Counted from the first letter of the stretch, positions 1 to 5,613 are shown. The stretch is DNA of 5,613 nt from an uncultured Prochlorococcus sp. (GCA_913041805.1 CAJWIZ010000049.1:1-5613); one strand, 5' to 3'. Translations and numbers: made by a program. The notes: generated from the letters alone by a model not told the origin.

Positions 1-703
1 CTTCGATTGACCCGTCCCATTGGAATTTTCCTCCATATAGCATCAGGACCCTTTCAGCGGACCTTTCAACTGTGCTTAGGACATGACTAACCACGATTGA
101 GCAGCCTTGGGCGAGAGTTGTTGTTTTGACTATTAAATCTTCAATGCGAGTGCATGCGATTGGATCAAGTCCAGCAGTTGGCTCGTCATACAAAAGTAAA
201 GGCATTGTACTTTTTTCTGTATAGGGATCATTGATTAAGGCTCTGGCAAAACTAACTCTTTTTTGCATGCCACCACTTAGTTCCCCAGGGAACTTATCTG
301 CCACGTCATATAGGCCAACGTCTTCTAATGACTTCATTACTAGTTGATGAATATTTTCGTCGGAAATCCTGCCGCTTCTCTTTAGAAGAAACCCTACATT
401 CTCTTCGACTGTCAGAGACCCTAAAAGAGCAGGGTTTTGAAAAACCAATCTGACATCAGCAGGTTCTTCTTGGTCAAGTCTTAAAAAATTTTGCTTGTTC
501 CCAAATAAAGTCAATTCGCCTCCAGTCGGCAAAATGAGGCCAGCAAGAAGTTTGAGTATCGTTGATTTTCCTGATCCTGATGGTCCGACTATCGCAAGCC
601 TTTCACCAGACTTCATTGTTAGATTAAGCCTGTTTAGAACTGGGAGATCGCCCCATTGCTTGCTTAGGTCTTGCATCTTGACCACTGAGGTGGTTTGAGG
701 CAC
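1..703 (-). CDS. MlaF/Ttg2A-type ABC transporter ATP-binding protein (3' end outside window)
   Basis: This is the ATPase subunit of an ABC transporter, read on the minus strand and cut by the window edge after 234 codons. Counting from a GTG at 703-701, it has Walker A GPSGSGKST (residues 40-48), a Q-loop glutamine at 89 (VFQNPALLGS), signature LSGGM (142-146), Walker B LLLYDE (169-174), D-loop AGLD (177-180) and H-loop His207. The Q-loop and signature context (PGELSGGMQKRVSFARAL) resemble MlaF/Ttg2A and chloroplast TGD3, which energise phospholipid transport between membranes. Lipid transport is therefore inferred, not shown. The family is about 250-270 residues, so only a short C-terminus should be missing. 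The GTG start is preferred over ATG at 676-674 because residues 6-10 (SVVKM) form the expected first beta strand. No clear Shine-Dalgarno sequence precedes it. Permease and MCE-domain partners are not in the window. Confidence 0.9.
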   Translation of the reverse strand, partial: MPQTTSVVKMQDLSKQWGDLPVLNRLNLTMKSGERLAIVGPSGSGKSTILKLLAGLILPTGGELTLFGNKQNFLRLDQEEPADVRLVFQNPALLGSLTVEENVGFLLKRSGRISDENIHQLVMKSLEDVGLYDVADKFPGELSGGMQKRVSFARALINDPYTEKSTMPLLLYDEPTAGLDPIACTRIEDLIVKTTTLAQGCSIVVSHVLSTVERSAERVLMLYGGKFQWDGSIE

Positions 704-810
704 GAGAATGCGAAAAGAGCATTTGTTGCCTTCATATTGCCTTCTATGTTCAATTTTGTAAGCCTCTTTAGAGTTCTAAAAAGGTCTTCGGGCGAGTTCC
801 TCTGGCAAAT
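704..810. promoter_or_regulatory. Divergent intergenic spacer between the ABC ATPase and yvcK
   Basis: These 107 bp separate two divergent genes, so both promoters should lie here. For the plus strand a weak candidate is TTGTTG at 723-728 and TATGTT at 745-750, with 16 bp between them. For the minus strand a weak candidate is TTACAA (761-756) with TATGAA (736-731), spaced 19 bp. Neither is a strong sigma-70 match and the assignments are tentative. Both genes start with non-ATG codons (GTG and TTG) and neither has a convincing Shine-Dalgarno sequence in this spacer. Confidence 0.4.
726..747. repeat. Tandem 11-bp direct repeat with TTGCCTTC core
   Basis: The octamer TTGCCTTC occurs at 726-733 and again at 737-744, exactly 11 bp apart, which is about one helical turn. 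The three bases after each copy are ATA and TAT, so the full 11-mers differ at all three of those positions. The copies lie between the weak plus-strand -35 and -10 candidates and overlap the minus-strand -10 candidate. They could be two same-face sites for a dimeric regulator, but chance repetition in a short spacer is not excluded. Confidence 0.5.
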
Positions 811-2232
811 TTGATCTCGAAAAAATCAAGTTCTGCTAAACGGCGGTCTCAAGAGCGCAATGCTTTGAGGCGGCGCAAAAGACCTGTTAAAAGATCTAAT
901 CAAAACGATTTAATAACTCGCTCTTTAAGAGCAGTGAGTTGGTTGTTGCCTGGTTTGGTAGTCAAACGTTGGATGCTTACGTCTGGTATGGGTTTGCTCA
1001 TGGCCCTTTTAGGGGCTGCAATTTGGGCTGACTTACAACCAATTTATTGGAGCATTGAGACTCTTTTTTGGCTCCTGAGAGCTATTACTACTGTCTTGCC
1101 AAGAAGTATTACTGGACCTCTGATTTTCTTTTTTGGGCTAAGCCTTGTGCTGTGGGGGCAAAGTAGGAGTTTTGGTTCTATTCAACAAGCTTTAGCGCCT
1201 GCTAAGGATACTGTTTTAGTAGATGCTTTAAGGGCTAAAAGCAAACTCAATCGCGGCCCAAATATTGTCGCTGTCGGAGGTGGAACGGGGTTATCTAGTT
1301 TGTTGAGTGGTCTCAAAAGTTATAGCAGTCGAATTACTGCAATAGTGACGGTTGCAGATGATGGAGGTAGTAGTGGGATTCTTCGTAGAGAATTGGGAGT
1401 TCAGCCTCCTGGAGACATACGTAATTGCTTGGCAGCTCTTTCTACAGAGGCCCCTTTGCTAACTCGGCTGTTTCAATATCGCTTTTCTTCAGGTAGCGGT
1501 CTAGAAGGACATAGTTTTGGGAATCTTTTCCTATCTGCTCTAACTGCAATTACTGGGAATATGGAAACAGCCATTACTGCATCAAGTCGCGTACTTGCAG
1601 TTCAAGGACAGGTTGTTCCAGCCACAAATGTTGATGTACGTTTATGGGCTGAGTTAGAAAATGGTCAAAGAATTGAAGGGGAATCGGCCATAGGTAATGC
1701 TCAAAGCCCTATTTTGCGCATTGGTTGTTACCCCGAAAAACCTCCAGCGTTACCACGTGCCCTTGAAGCAATTGCCAATGCAGATCTTATTTTGCTTGGA
1801 CCAGGAAGTCTTTACACTTCACTTTTGCCCAATTTGTTGGTTCCACAAATAGTTGATGCAATACAAAAGAGTAATGCGCCTAAGCTATACATCTGCAATT
1901 TAATGACTCAACCAGGCGAAACTGATGGCTTAGATGTCGGAGGTCATATTCGCGCTATAGAAGCTCAGCTCGCAAGTCTTGGAATTAGTAAGAGGATTTT
2001 CGGTTCAATTTTGGCCCAGGCGGAAATTGAGCCATCTCCATTAGTTGACTATTACAAAGCAAAAGGTGCTGAACCAGTAACTTGTGATTCTAAAGAGCTT
2101 GAAATAAAGGGATATAAGGTTATCCAAGCCAGATTGCAAGGACGTAAGCCAACTCCAACATTGCGTCACGATTCGAGAAGTCTTTCATTGGCAATCATGC
2201 GCTTTTATAGGGGCACCAAAAAGAAAACCTAG
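811..2232 (+). CDS. yvcK: YvcK/CofD-like protein with N-terminal membrane anchor
   Basis: The C-terminal part, from about residue 152, is a full-length YvcK-type domain of the CofD-like superfamily. It shows the nucleotide-binding loop VGGGTGL (155-161), ADDGGSSG (182-189), GDIRN (201-205), GHSFGNL (233-239), [10 protein letters not shown] (328-337) and MTQPGETDG (365-373). In Bacillus and mycobacteria YvcK binds UDP-sugars and is needed for growth on gluconeogenic carbon sources and for normal cell-wall synthesis. The cyanobacterial role is not established from this sequence. Bacillus YvcK is about 317 residues; this protein is 473. The extra N-terminus is strongly basic (residues 4-31) and is followed by hydrophobic segments at about 57-75 and 101-117, with a shorter one near 82-96. 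This predicts a membrane hairpin with the catalytic-fold domain in the cytoplasm. The TTG at 811 is used because no in-frame ATG lies between the upstream stop (769-771) and Met55 (973). GTG at 934 is an alternative that would lose the basic region. Confidence 0.88.
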   Translation: MISKKSSSAKRRSQERNALRRRKRPVKRSNQNDLITRSLRAVSWLLPGLVVKRWMLTSGMGLLMALLGAAIWADLQPIYWSIETLFWLLRAITTVLPRSITGPLIFFFGLSLVLWGQSRSFGSIQQALAPAKDTVLVDALRAKSKLNRGPNIVAVGGGTGLSSLLSGLKSYSSRITAIVTVADDGGSSGILRRELGVQPPGDIRNCLAALSTEAPLLTRLFQYRFSSGSGLEGHSFGNLFLSALTAITGNMETAITASSRVLAVQGQVVPATNVDVRLWAELENGQRIEGESAIGNAQSPILRIGCYPEKPPALPRALEAIANADLILLGPGSLYTSLLPNLLVPQIVDAIQKSNAPKLYICNLMTQPGETDGLDVGGHIRAIEAQLASLGISKRIFGSILAQAEIEPSPLVDYYKAKGAEPVTCDSKELEIKGYKVIQARLQGRKPTPTLRHDSRSLSLAIMRFYRGTKKKT

Positions 2233-2810
2233 TAAGCATCTTGCATTTCATAAAAATCAGGCTGTACATAGTCCTTGCGAAGAGGCCAGCCTTTCCAATC
2301 TTCTGGCATTAAAAGTCTTTTTGGGTGTGGGTGACCATGGAAGTTAATACCGTACATATCGTATGTTTCCCTTTCCTGCCAATCAGAACCCCTGAAAAGG
2401 CCATAAAGACTTGGTACACGTAAATCACCTTCACGAGACAAGAAAACCTTTAGACGTACTTCTTCGATGGTTGAACTATTTTTTTTGCCTTCCATTTTTG
2501 CAACACCTTCCATGGCAACTAATTGATAAAAACATACAAGTCTTTGGCCTGGACCTTCGTCATAACCTCCTTGGCATTGCAGGTAATTAAATCCGCAATT
2601 TTTTAAAGCTTTTGCAAGCTTAATTAGATTGATCGGATCGACACCAATAATTTCAACGCCCAGGTGATCATTCTCAAGAATATTGTGCTCAAGACCTTGA
2701 TTTGTTAGCCATTGACTTATTGGACCTGGTTGAGGCCCAGTCTCTACAAGGGCTTCTTCTGGTTCTTTGTTTTTAGAATCTTTTGATTTTGGTGCTTGTT
2801 CTGCGCTCAT
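2229..2810 (-). CDS. ndhJ: NAD(P)H-quinone oxidoreductase subunit J (NdhJ, NuoC/30-kDa family)
   Basis: NdhJ is a peripheral-arm subunit of photosynthetic NDH-1, which passes electrons from ferredoxin to plastoquinone in respiration and cyclic electron flow around photosystem I. The 30-kDa/NuoC signature is complete: [10 protein letters not shown] at residues 146-155, followed by [14 protein letters not shown] (159-172) and PLRKDY (176-181). The protein is 193 residues, longer than the roughly 158-residue plant chloroplast form. The difference is mainly a polar, charged N-terminal extension (about residues 1-30, rich in Lys, Glu and Pro) that is probably disordered. The start ATG overlaps the ndhK stop as ATGA and is preceded by a good GAGG ribosome-binding site inside ndhK, so translation is probably coupled. 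The stop shares CTAG with the convergent yvcK gene. This is the last gene of the ndhC-ndhK-ndhJ operon, a conserved cyanobacterial and chloroplast gene order. Confidence 0.96.
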   Translation of the reverse strand: MSAEQAPKSKDSKNKEPEEALVETGPQPGPISQWLTNQGLEHNILENDHLGVEIIGVDPINLIKLAKALKNCGFNYLQCQGGYDEGPGQRLVCFYQLVAMEGVAKMEGKKNSSTIEEVRLKVFLSREGDLRVPSLYGLFRGSDWQERETYDMYGINFHGHPHPKRLLMPEDWKGWPLRKDYVQPDFYEMQDAY

Positions 2811-3592
2811 GAATCCTCATTGTTATTTGAGTTGATAATGACTGGGTCAGTTTCACTTTGACTTTGCTCCGAAAGAGTCATTCCAATACTTGCTTGAAGA
2901 GCAGCTTTTTGAGTGTCGGCATTTAAATATGAACCTGTGACGAGAGGCTCAACTCTTTTCATTTGATGAGAGATAGTAAAGTAACGGTGAGTTTGATTCA
3001 TCTTCCTGCGCTCTTTTATAGATTCATCGCCTACTTTTTTTCTTAGTTTGATTACAGCATCAAAAATTGCTTCTGGCCTAGGTGGACACCCTGGAAGATA
3101 AAGATCAACGGGGATTAGCTTGTCTACTCCACGAACAGCAGTAGTGGAGTCTGCGCTAAACATTCCTCCAGTAATGGTGCATGCGCCCATGGCAATTACA
3201 TATTTAGGTTCAGGCATTTGTTCATAAAGCCTTACTAGTGCAGGTGCCATTTTCATTGTCACTGTCCCAGCAACTATCAAGAGATCAGCCTGGCGGGGGG
3301 AACTTCTAGGTACTAATCCAAAACGGTCGAAGTCAAAACGTGAGCCAATTAAGGCAGCAAACTCAATAAAACAGCATGCTGTGCCATATAACAAGGGCCA
3401 TAAGCTACTTAGTCGAGCCCAGTTGTGAAGGTCATCCAGACTTGTAAGGATGATGTTTTCACTTAACTCATTAGTGACAGTAGGAGGAACAATTGGGCCG
3501 CACGTTGCAGCTCTTAGATCACGAATGGCTTTAGTGGAGGGGGTTTCGGTCAATTCATTAACTCCATTCAAGGGCACCTTTTCTCCATGCAT
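2807..3592 (-). CDS. ndhK: NAD(P)H-quinone oxidoreductase subunit K (NdhK, NuoB/PSST family)
   Basis: NdhK carries the last [4Fe-4S] cluster (N2) of the NDH-1 peripheral arm, next to the plastoquinone site. Counting from ATG at 3592, the cluster ligands are Cys73 and Cys74 (GTACCFIEF), Cys138 (MGACTITGG) and Cys169 (LPGCPPRPE), all present. The core from about residue 42 to 190 is typical of the family. The C-terminal tail (about 240-261) is rich in Ser, Asn, Gln and acidic residues and is probably disordered. The start is uncertain. ATG at 3592 overlaps the ndhC end by 35 bp and has no clear Shine-Dalgarno sequence. GTG at 3577 has GGAG five bases upstream, and TTG at 3553 has GGAG eight bases upstream and begins four bases after the ndhC stop. 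The region from about residue 21 ([13 protein letters not shown]) looks like the N-terminus I recall for picocyanobacterial NdhK, so any of the three keeps it. The outermost ATG is listed here. The gene ends in an ATGA overlap with ndhJ. Confidence 0.95.
   Translation of the reverse strand: MHGEKVPLNGVNELTETPSTKAIRDLRAATCGPIVPPTVTNELSENIILTSLDDLHNWARLSSLWPLLYGTACCFIEFAALIGSRFDFDRFGLVPRSSPRQADLLIVAGTVTMKMAPALVRLYEQMPEPKYVIAMGACTITGGMFSADSTTAVRGVDKLIPVDLYLPGCPPRPEAIFDAVIKLRKKVGDESIKERRKMNQTHRYFTISHQMKRVEPLVTGSYLNADTQKAALQASIGMTLSEQSQSETDPVIINSNNNEDS
2815..2818 (-). promoter_or_regulatory. Ribosome-binding site of ndhJ
   Basis: On the minus strand GAGG lies four bases before the ndhJ ATG and is embedded in the last codons of ndhK. 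It fixes the ndhJ start at 2810 and fits translational coupling through the ATGA overlap. Confidence 0.7.
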
Positions 3593-3920
3593 AGGCTAGA
3601 GCTACAACAAGTATGGCAATAAAAATTAGTGCTTCTATAAAAGCCAATAAGCCCAGACGATGGAAAGCTACTGCCCATGGATAAAGGAATACCGTTTCAA
3701 CATCAAAAATTACGAATACAAGCGCAAACATGTAGTAACGGATATTGAATTGAATCCAAGCACCACCAATGGGCTCCATTCCAGACTCGTAAGTCAGTTC
3801 ACGCTCGCCTTCTCTACTGCTAGGAGCAAGAAGTTTATTAGTAATTAGAGCAAGGGCTGGTACAGCAGATGAGAGTATGAGAAACCCTAGGAATGCGTCG
3901 TAACCCTGCAGTGAGAACAT
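3558..3920 (-). CDS. ndhC: NAD(P)H-quinone oxidoreductase subunit 3 (NdhC, NuoA family)
   Basis: NdhC is a small membrane-arm subunit of NDH-1 that contributes to the channel linking the quinone site to the proton pumps. The 120-residue product has the family size. It contains the conserved [12 protein letters not shown] stretch, the [18 protein letters not shown] segment of the second membrane helix, and the FLYPWAV motif. Three hydrophobic helices are visible at about residues 6-27, 56-78 and 87-109. The frame remains open upstream to an ATG at 3956, which would add 12 residues. ATG at 3920 is chosen because [13 protein letters not shown] is where the family normally begins. Upstream of this ATG only a weak purine-rich AAAGAA is seen. 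It is the first gene of the ndhC-ndhK-ndhJ operon and is divergent from rubA. Confidence 0.95.
   Translation of the reverse strand: MFSLQGYDAFLGFLILSSAVPALALITNKLLAPSSREGERELTYESGMEPIGGAWIQFNIRYYMFALVFVIFDVETVFLYPWAVAFHRLGLLAFIEALIFIAILVVALAYAWRKGALEWS
3562..3565 (-). promoter_or_regulatory. Candidate ribosome-binding site for a downstream ndhK start
   Basis: GGAG on the minus strand lies inside the last codons of ndhC, eight bases before an in-frame TTG at 3553-3551. If used, it would give an NdhK of 248 residues with no overlap with ndhC. A second GGAG at 3586-3583 precedes the in-frame GTG at 3577 by five bases. These two sites are the reason the ndhK start is left open. Confidence 0.4.
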
Positions 3921-3986
3921 AGATATTATTTCTTTAATTGATGGAACCCAAATCAATAATAAGGCCTGTTTTCGACCAAAAGCTTC

Positions 3987-4000
3987 ACTCTCGATAGAGT
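3987..4000. repeat. 14-bp dyad ACTCT-CGAT-AGAGT upstream of rubA
   Basis: ACTCT (3987-3991) and AGAGT (3996-4000) are perfect inverted repeats around the four-base centre CGAT. The dyad sits 22 bp before the rubA GTG and overlaps the weak -10 candidate. It is a possible operator or a small hairpin in the rubA leader. Five-base arms can occur by chance. Confidence 0.4.
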
Positions 4001-4011
4001 TGTCTTGAATC

Positions 4012-4017
4012 GGAGAG
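4012..4017 (+). promoter_or_regulatory. Ribosome-binding site of rubA deciding a GTG start
   Basis: GGAGAG lies four bases before the GTG at 4022 and is the best Shine-Dalgarno match near any non-overlapping start in the window. It favours GTG over the in-frame ATG at 4052, which lacks one. Confidence 0.7.
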
Positions 4018-4021
4018 CATC

Positions 4022-4453
4022 GTGAGCAGTGAAATTACAAAAAACGAAGACATGCAAGATCAAAATAAAGTCATGAATGAGGTTCAACAAACCATGTCTT
4101 CTGTCTCTTCGGGAGGCTTGCCGAATGCAGATCCCTCAAAAAGTACTCATCGATATGAATGCCGCAATTGTGGCTATGTATATGACCCAATAGATGGGGT
4201 CAAGAAGTTTTCTATTCCAGGTGGAACTGCCTTCTCAGATTTAGACCAGTTAGAGTTTCGGTGCCCTGTTTGTCGTCAGGGAGTAAATGCATTTAAAGAT
4301 ATTGGCCCTAGGTCAGCGCCCAGTGGATTTGAGGAAAATTTAAATTATGGTTTTGGAATTAATAACCTCACGCCAGGACAAAAGAATGTATTGATTTTTG
4401 GTGGCCTGGCATTTGCCTTCGCTTGTTTCCTCTCTTTGTACTCCTTGCATTGA
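4022..4453 (+). CDS. rubA: Membrane-anchored rubredoxin (RubA), photosystem assembly factor
   Basis: This 143-residue protein contains one rubredoxin domain at about residues 44-96. The four cysteines that hold a single iron atom are in the motifs [10 protein letters not shown] (Cys47, Cys50) and CPVC (Cys81, Cys84), with normal spacing. A hydrophobic segment near the C-terminus (about 122-141) should anchor it in the thylakoid membrane, with the iron domain probably on the cytoplasmic side. In cyanobacteria, and for the RBD1 homologue of algae and plants, this protein is needed to assemble photosystem II; one Synechococcus study assigned it to photosystem I assembly. The N-terminal 43 residues are polar, rich in Ser, Asn, Gln and Met, with no recognisable domain; they make the protein longer than some freshwater homologues. 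It is followed after 17 bp by ycf48 and then psbE, the arrangement widely seen in cyanobacteria, which supports the assignment. Confidence 0.93.
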   Translation: MSSEITKNEDMQDQNKVMNEVQQTMSSVSSGGLPNADPSKSTHRYECRNCGYVYDPIDGVKKFSIPGGTAFSDLDQLEFRCPVCRQGVNAFKDIGPRSAPSGFEENLNYGFGINNLTPGQKNVLIFGGLAFAFACFLSLYSLH

Positions 4454-4470
4454 ACAAAAGCATTGCTTCT

Positions 4471-5484
4471 ATGAACCGCCTTACCTCGATCATCGCAAAC
4501 CTAACCCTCTTGCTCTTTATAGGCTTTGGATTAGGTGGTTGTGTATCAACTCGTTTGCCATTGGCTAGTTCAAGTCCTTGGCAAGAAGTTCAATTGAATA
4601 CTGATGCCAACCCATTGGATATAAGCTTCGCTGATGAAAATCATGGCTTTTTGATTGGAACCAATCGTTTAATACGTGAGACTAATGATGGAGGAAAAAC
4701 TTGGACTGAGCGAAGCCTTGAAATTCCCACAGAAGAAAATTTTCGCTTGATTAGTATTGATTTCTTAGGTGATGAAGGTTGGATTGCAGGACAGCCAGGT
4801 TTAGTACTTCATTCTCAAGATGCAGGTCAGAATTGGACACGTTTGGCCTTGGGCAATCAGTTGCCAGGAGAGCCTTATTTAATTAAAACTCTCACCAACG
4901 ATTCGGCGGAATTGGCAACAACGGCAGGAGCGGTTTATGTCACCAATGATGGTGGCCAGAGTTGGGAGGGGAAAATCAATGAAGCTTCTGGTGGAATTAG
5001 AGATGTAAGGCGAGGCATTAATGGTGAATATGTGAGTGTTAGTAGTCTCGGTAACTTTTATGCGACCTTGGATCCAGGGCAAGATGCCTGGCAACCGCAT
5101 CAAAGAGCAAGCAGTAAGAGGGTTCAAACAATGGGTTTTAAATCAGATGGATCCCTATGGATGCTTTCTAGAGGGGCAGAGATTCGTTTCTTGGACTCTA
5201 ATAAGGACGATGAGGACAACTGGGGCAAGCCAATTATTCCAATAGTCAACGGATATAACTATTTGGATTTGGCCTGGGACCCAAAAGGGACCATTTGGGC
5301 TGCTGGTGGAAATGGAACACTCTTATTTAGTAAGGATGGAGGAAACTCATGGGAATCTGATCCAGTTGGAGATGTGCAACCTACTAATTTGATTCGAATA
5401 CTCTTTGACGTCAGTCCTCAGCAAGAAAAAGCTAGTGGTTTCGTTCTGGGAGAAAGGGGAACATTGCTCAGATGGGTCGGTTAA
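4471..5484 (+). CDS. ycf48: Photosystem II assembly factor Ycf48 (HCF136 homologue), predicted lipoprotein
   Basis: Ycf48 is a seven-bladed beta-propeller on the lumenal side of the membrane. It binds precursor D1 and stabilises early photosystem II reaction-centre assembly intermediates. The product is 337 residues. It begins with a short charged N-terminus, a hydrophobic stretch (about 7-20) and the lipobox LGGC with Cys24, so export and lipid anchoring are predicted. Blade signatures recur: TNDGGKTWTE (71-80), SQDAGQNWTR (115-124), TNDGGQSWEG (158-167) and SKDGGNSWES (287-296), each preceded by a hydrophobic strand and a turn glycine. The segment around Arg178-Arg181 (RDVRRG) may belong to the arginine-rich patch described for Ycf48. 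The frame is open up to 4423 inside rubA, but ATG at 4471 is chosen because only it places a normal signal peptide at the N-terminus. No clear Shine-Dalgarno sequence precedes it, so translation may depend on the upstream rubA message. Confidence 0.95.
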   Translation: MNRLTSIIANLTLLLFIGFGLGGCVSTRLPLASSSPWQEVQLNTDANPLDISFADENHGFLIGTNRLIRETNDGGKTWTERSLEIPTEENFRLISIDFLGDEGWIAGQPGLVLHSQDAGQNWTRLALGNQLPGEPYLIKTLTNDSAELATTAGAVYVTNDGGQSWEGKINEASGGIRDVRRGINGEYVSVSSLGNFYATLDPGQDAWQPHQRASSKRVQTMGFKSDGSLWMLSRGAEIRFLDSNKDDEDNWGKPIIPIVNGYNYLDLAWDPKGTIWAAGGNGTLLFSKDGGNSWESDPVGDVQPTNLIRILFDVSPQQEKASGFVLGERGTLLRWVG

Positions 5485-5548
5485 GTCTGTTGAAAAAATA
5501 AATTTGCACAACGCTCTGTAACCAAGCCTGCTTTTCATACGCGTACAT

Positions 5549-5561
5549 AAGGCACAGCCTT
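5549..5561. repeat. 13-bp dyad AAGGC-ACA-GCCTT before psbE
   Basis: AAGGC (5549-5553) and GCCTT (5557-5561) are perfect inverted repeats around ACA. The right arm ends at the first base of the extended -10 candidate. A protein bound here could control psbE transcription. No T-run follows, so it does not look like a terminator. Confidence 0.4.
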
Positions 5562-5569
5562 GATAAGAT
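5561..5569 (+). promoter_or_regulatory. Candidate extended -10 promoter element of psbE
   Basis: TGATAAGAT matches the extended -10 form TGnTAnnAT, with TAAGAT at 5564-5569. No good -35 hexamer is found 16-18 bp upstream, which fits an extended -10 promoter. Transcription would start near 5576, giving a leader of about 18 nt. The call is by consensus only. Confidence 0.4.
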
Positions 5570-5593
5570 CTACAAGCTGATACGCATGAGGTT

Positions 5594-5613
5594 ATGGCAG
5601 CCGGCTCTACGGG
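5594..5613 (+). CDS. psbE: Cytochrome b559 subunit alpha (PsbE), first codons only
   Basis: The last 20 bases encode MAAGST and the first two bases of a Gly codon, the N-terminus I recognise from picocyanobacterial PsbE. PsbE, with PsbF, binds the haem of cytochrome b559 in the photosystem II reaction centre and is an early assembly component. The conserved position right after rubA and ycf48 supports the call, and psbF, psbL and psbJ are expected to follow outside the window. The haem-ligand histidine and membrane helix lie beyond the edge, so the identification rests on seven codons plus context. Confidence 0.85.

Larger units (their letters stand above)
3921..4021. promoter_or_regulatory. 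Divergent promoter region between ndhC and rubA
   Basis: These 101 bp must supply promoters for the NDH-1 operon (minus) and for rubA (plus). On the minus strand TATTAT (3961-3956) matches the -10 consensus at five of six positions and would give a leader of about 30 nt before the ndhC ATG at 3920. No good -35 accompanies it. On the plus strand TAGAGT (3995-4000) is a weak -10 candidate that overlaps a short dyad. Assignments are inferred from position and consensus only. Confidence 0.45.
5485..5593 (+). promoter_or_regulatory. Intergenic leader and promoter region upstream of psbE
   Basis: This 109-bp stretch between ycf48 and psbE holds no gene. I see no classic hairpin-plus-T-run terminator for rubA-ycf48, so read-through into psbE is possible. 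Close to psbE it contains a 13-bp dyad and an extended -10-like element, listed separately. Purine-rich GAGG (5588-5591) lies only two bases before the psbE ATG, which is shorter than ideal spacing. Confidence 0.5.

Noticed and set aside
495..698. A 67-codon plus-strand open frame opposite the ABC ATPase
   Set aside because: It lies entirely antisense to the conserved Walker A region of the ABC ATPase and has no recognisable domain.
1262..2229. Reading the CofD-like domain as a true F420 biosynthesis transferase (CofD)
   Set aside because: The motif set ([38 protein letters not shown]) is that of YvcK, and no F420 pathway gene is nearby.
3660..3848. A 62-codon plus-strand open frame opposite ndhC
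   Set aside because: It is the antisense shadow of strongly conserved NdhC codons, with no domain or ribosome-binding site.
3921..3956. A 12-residue N-terminal extension of NdhC from ATG at 3956
   Set aside because: The NdhC family normally begins at the MFSLQGY-like position (ATG 3920), and the extra residues resemble no known NdhC N-terminus.
4458..4468. Small inverted repeat AAGC-ATT-GCTT between rubA and ycf48
   Set aside because: Four-base arms are too short, and no T-run follows to make a terminator.
4423..4470. A 16-residue upstream extension of Ycf48 overlapping rubA
   Set aside because: It would put a second hydrophobic stretch before the charged start of a normal lipoprotein signal peptide and overlap rubA by 31 bp. 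ATG at 4471 explains the signal better.
4879..5127. An 82-codon minus-strand open frame, with further open frames at 5036-5245 (plus) and 5347-5538 (minus)
   Set aside because: All three lie within ycf48 or run over its end, in other frames, and resemble no known family. The ycf48 frame is intact and conserved.

Overview
The window reads as a chromosomal segment of a marine unicellular cyanobacterium, most likely of the Prochlorococcus/Synechococcus group. The evidence is the set of oxygenic-photosynthesis genes (ndhJ, ndhK, ndhC, a membrane-anchored rubredoxin, ycf48 and the first codons of psbE), very tight packing and moderate-to-low GC judged by eye. I see no insertion sequence, phage gene, CRISPR array, tRNA or rRNA, and no compositional break suggesting recent transfer. 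The strain or species cannot be fixed from the sequence alone.

Layout from left to right. Positions 1-703 (minus) hold most of an MlaF/Ttg2A-type ABC ATPase, cut by the window edge. A 107-bp divergent spacer with an 11-bp tandem repeat separates it from a plus-strand YvcK/CofD-like gene (811-2232), which carries an N-terminal membrane-anchor extension. That gene converges on the ndhC-ndhK-ndhJ operon (minus, 3920 down to 2229), and the two meet in one CTAG that supplies both stop codons. A 101-bp divergent spacer (3921-4021) then leads to the plus-strand pair rubA (4022-4453) and ycf48 (4471-5484). The last 109 bp before position 5594 are the probable psbE promoter region, and the window ends seven codons into psbE.

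How the genes fit together. NdhC, NdhK and NdhJ are neighbouring subunits of the photosynthetic NDH-1 complex: NdhC is in the membrane arm, while NdhK and NdhJ are in the peripheral arm. They are translationally linked by overlapping or nearly abutting reading frames. On the other side of the shared spacer, RubA and Ycf48 are both known photosystem II assembly factors. They lie directly upstream of psbE, which encodes the alpha subunit of cytochrome b559, an early component of the same assembly line. The ABC ATPase (probable lipid transport) and YvcK (carbon/cell-envelope homeostasis in other bacteria) are neighbours without an evident functional link.

I found no wholly new system. The points most worth a second look are the membrane-tethered YvcK with a TTG start, the shared CTAG stop with no room for a terminator, the ambiguous ndhK start, and three short repeats or dyads in the intergenic regions.
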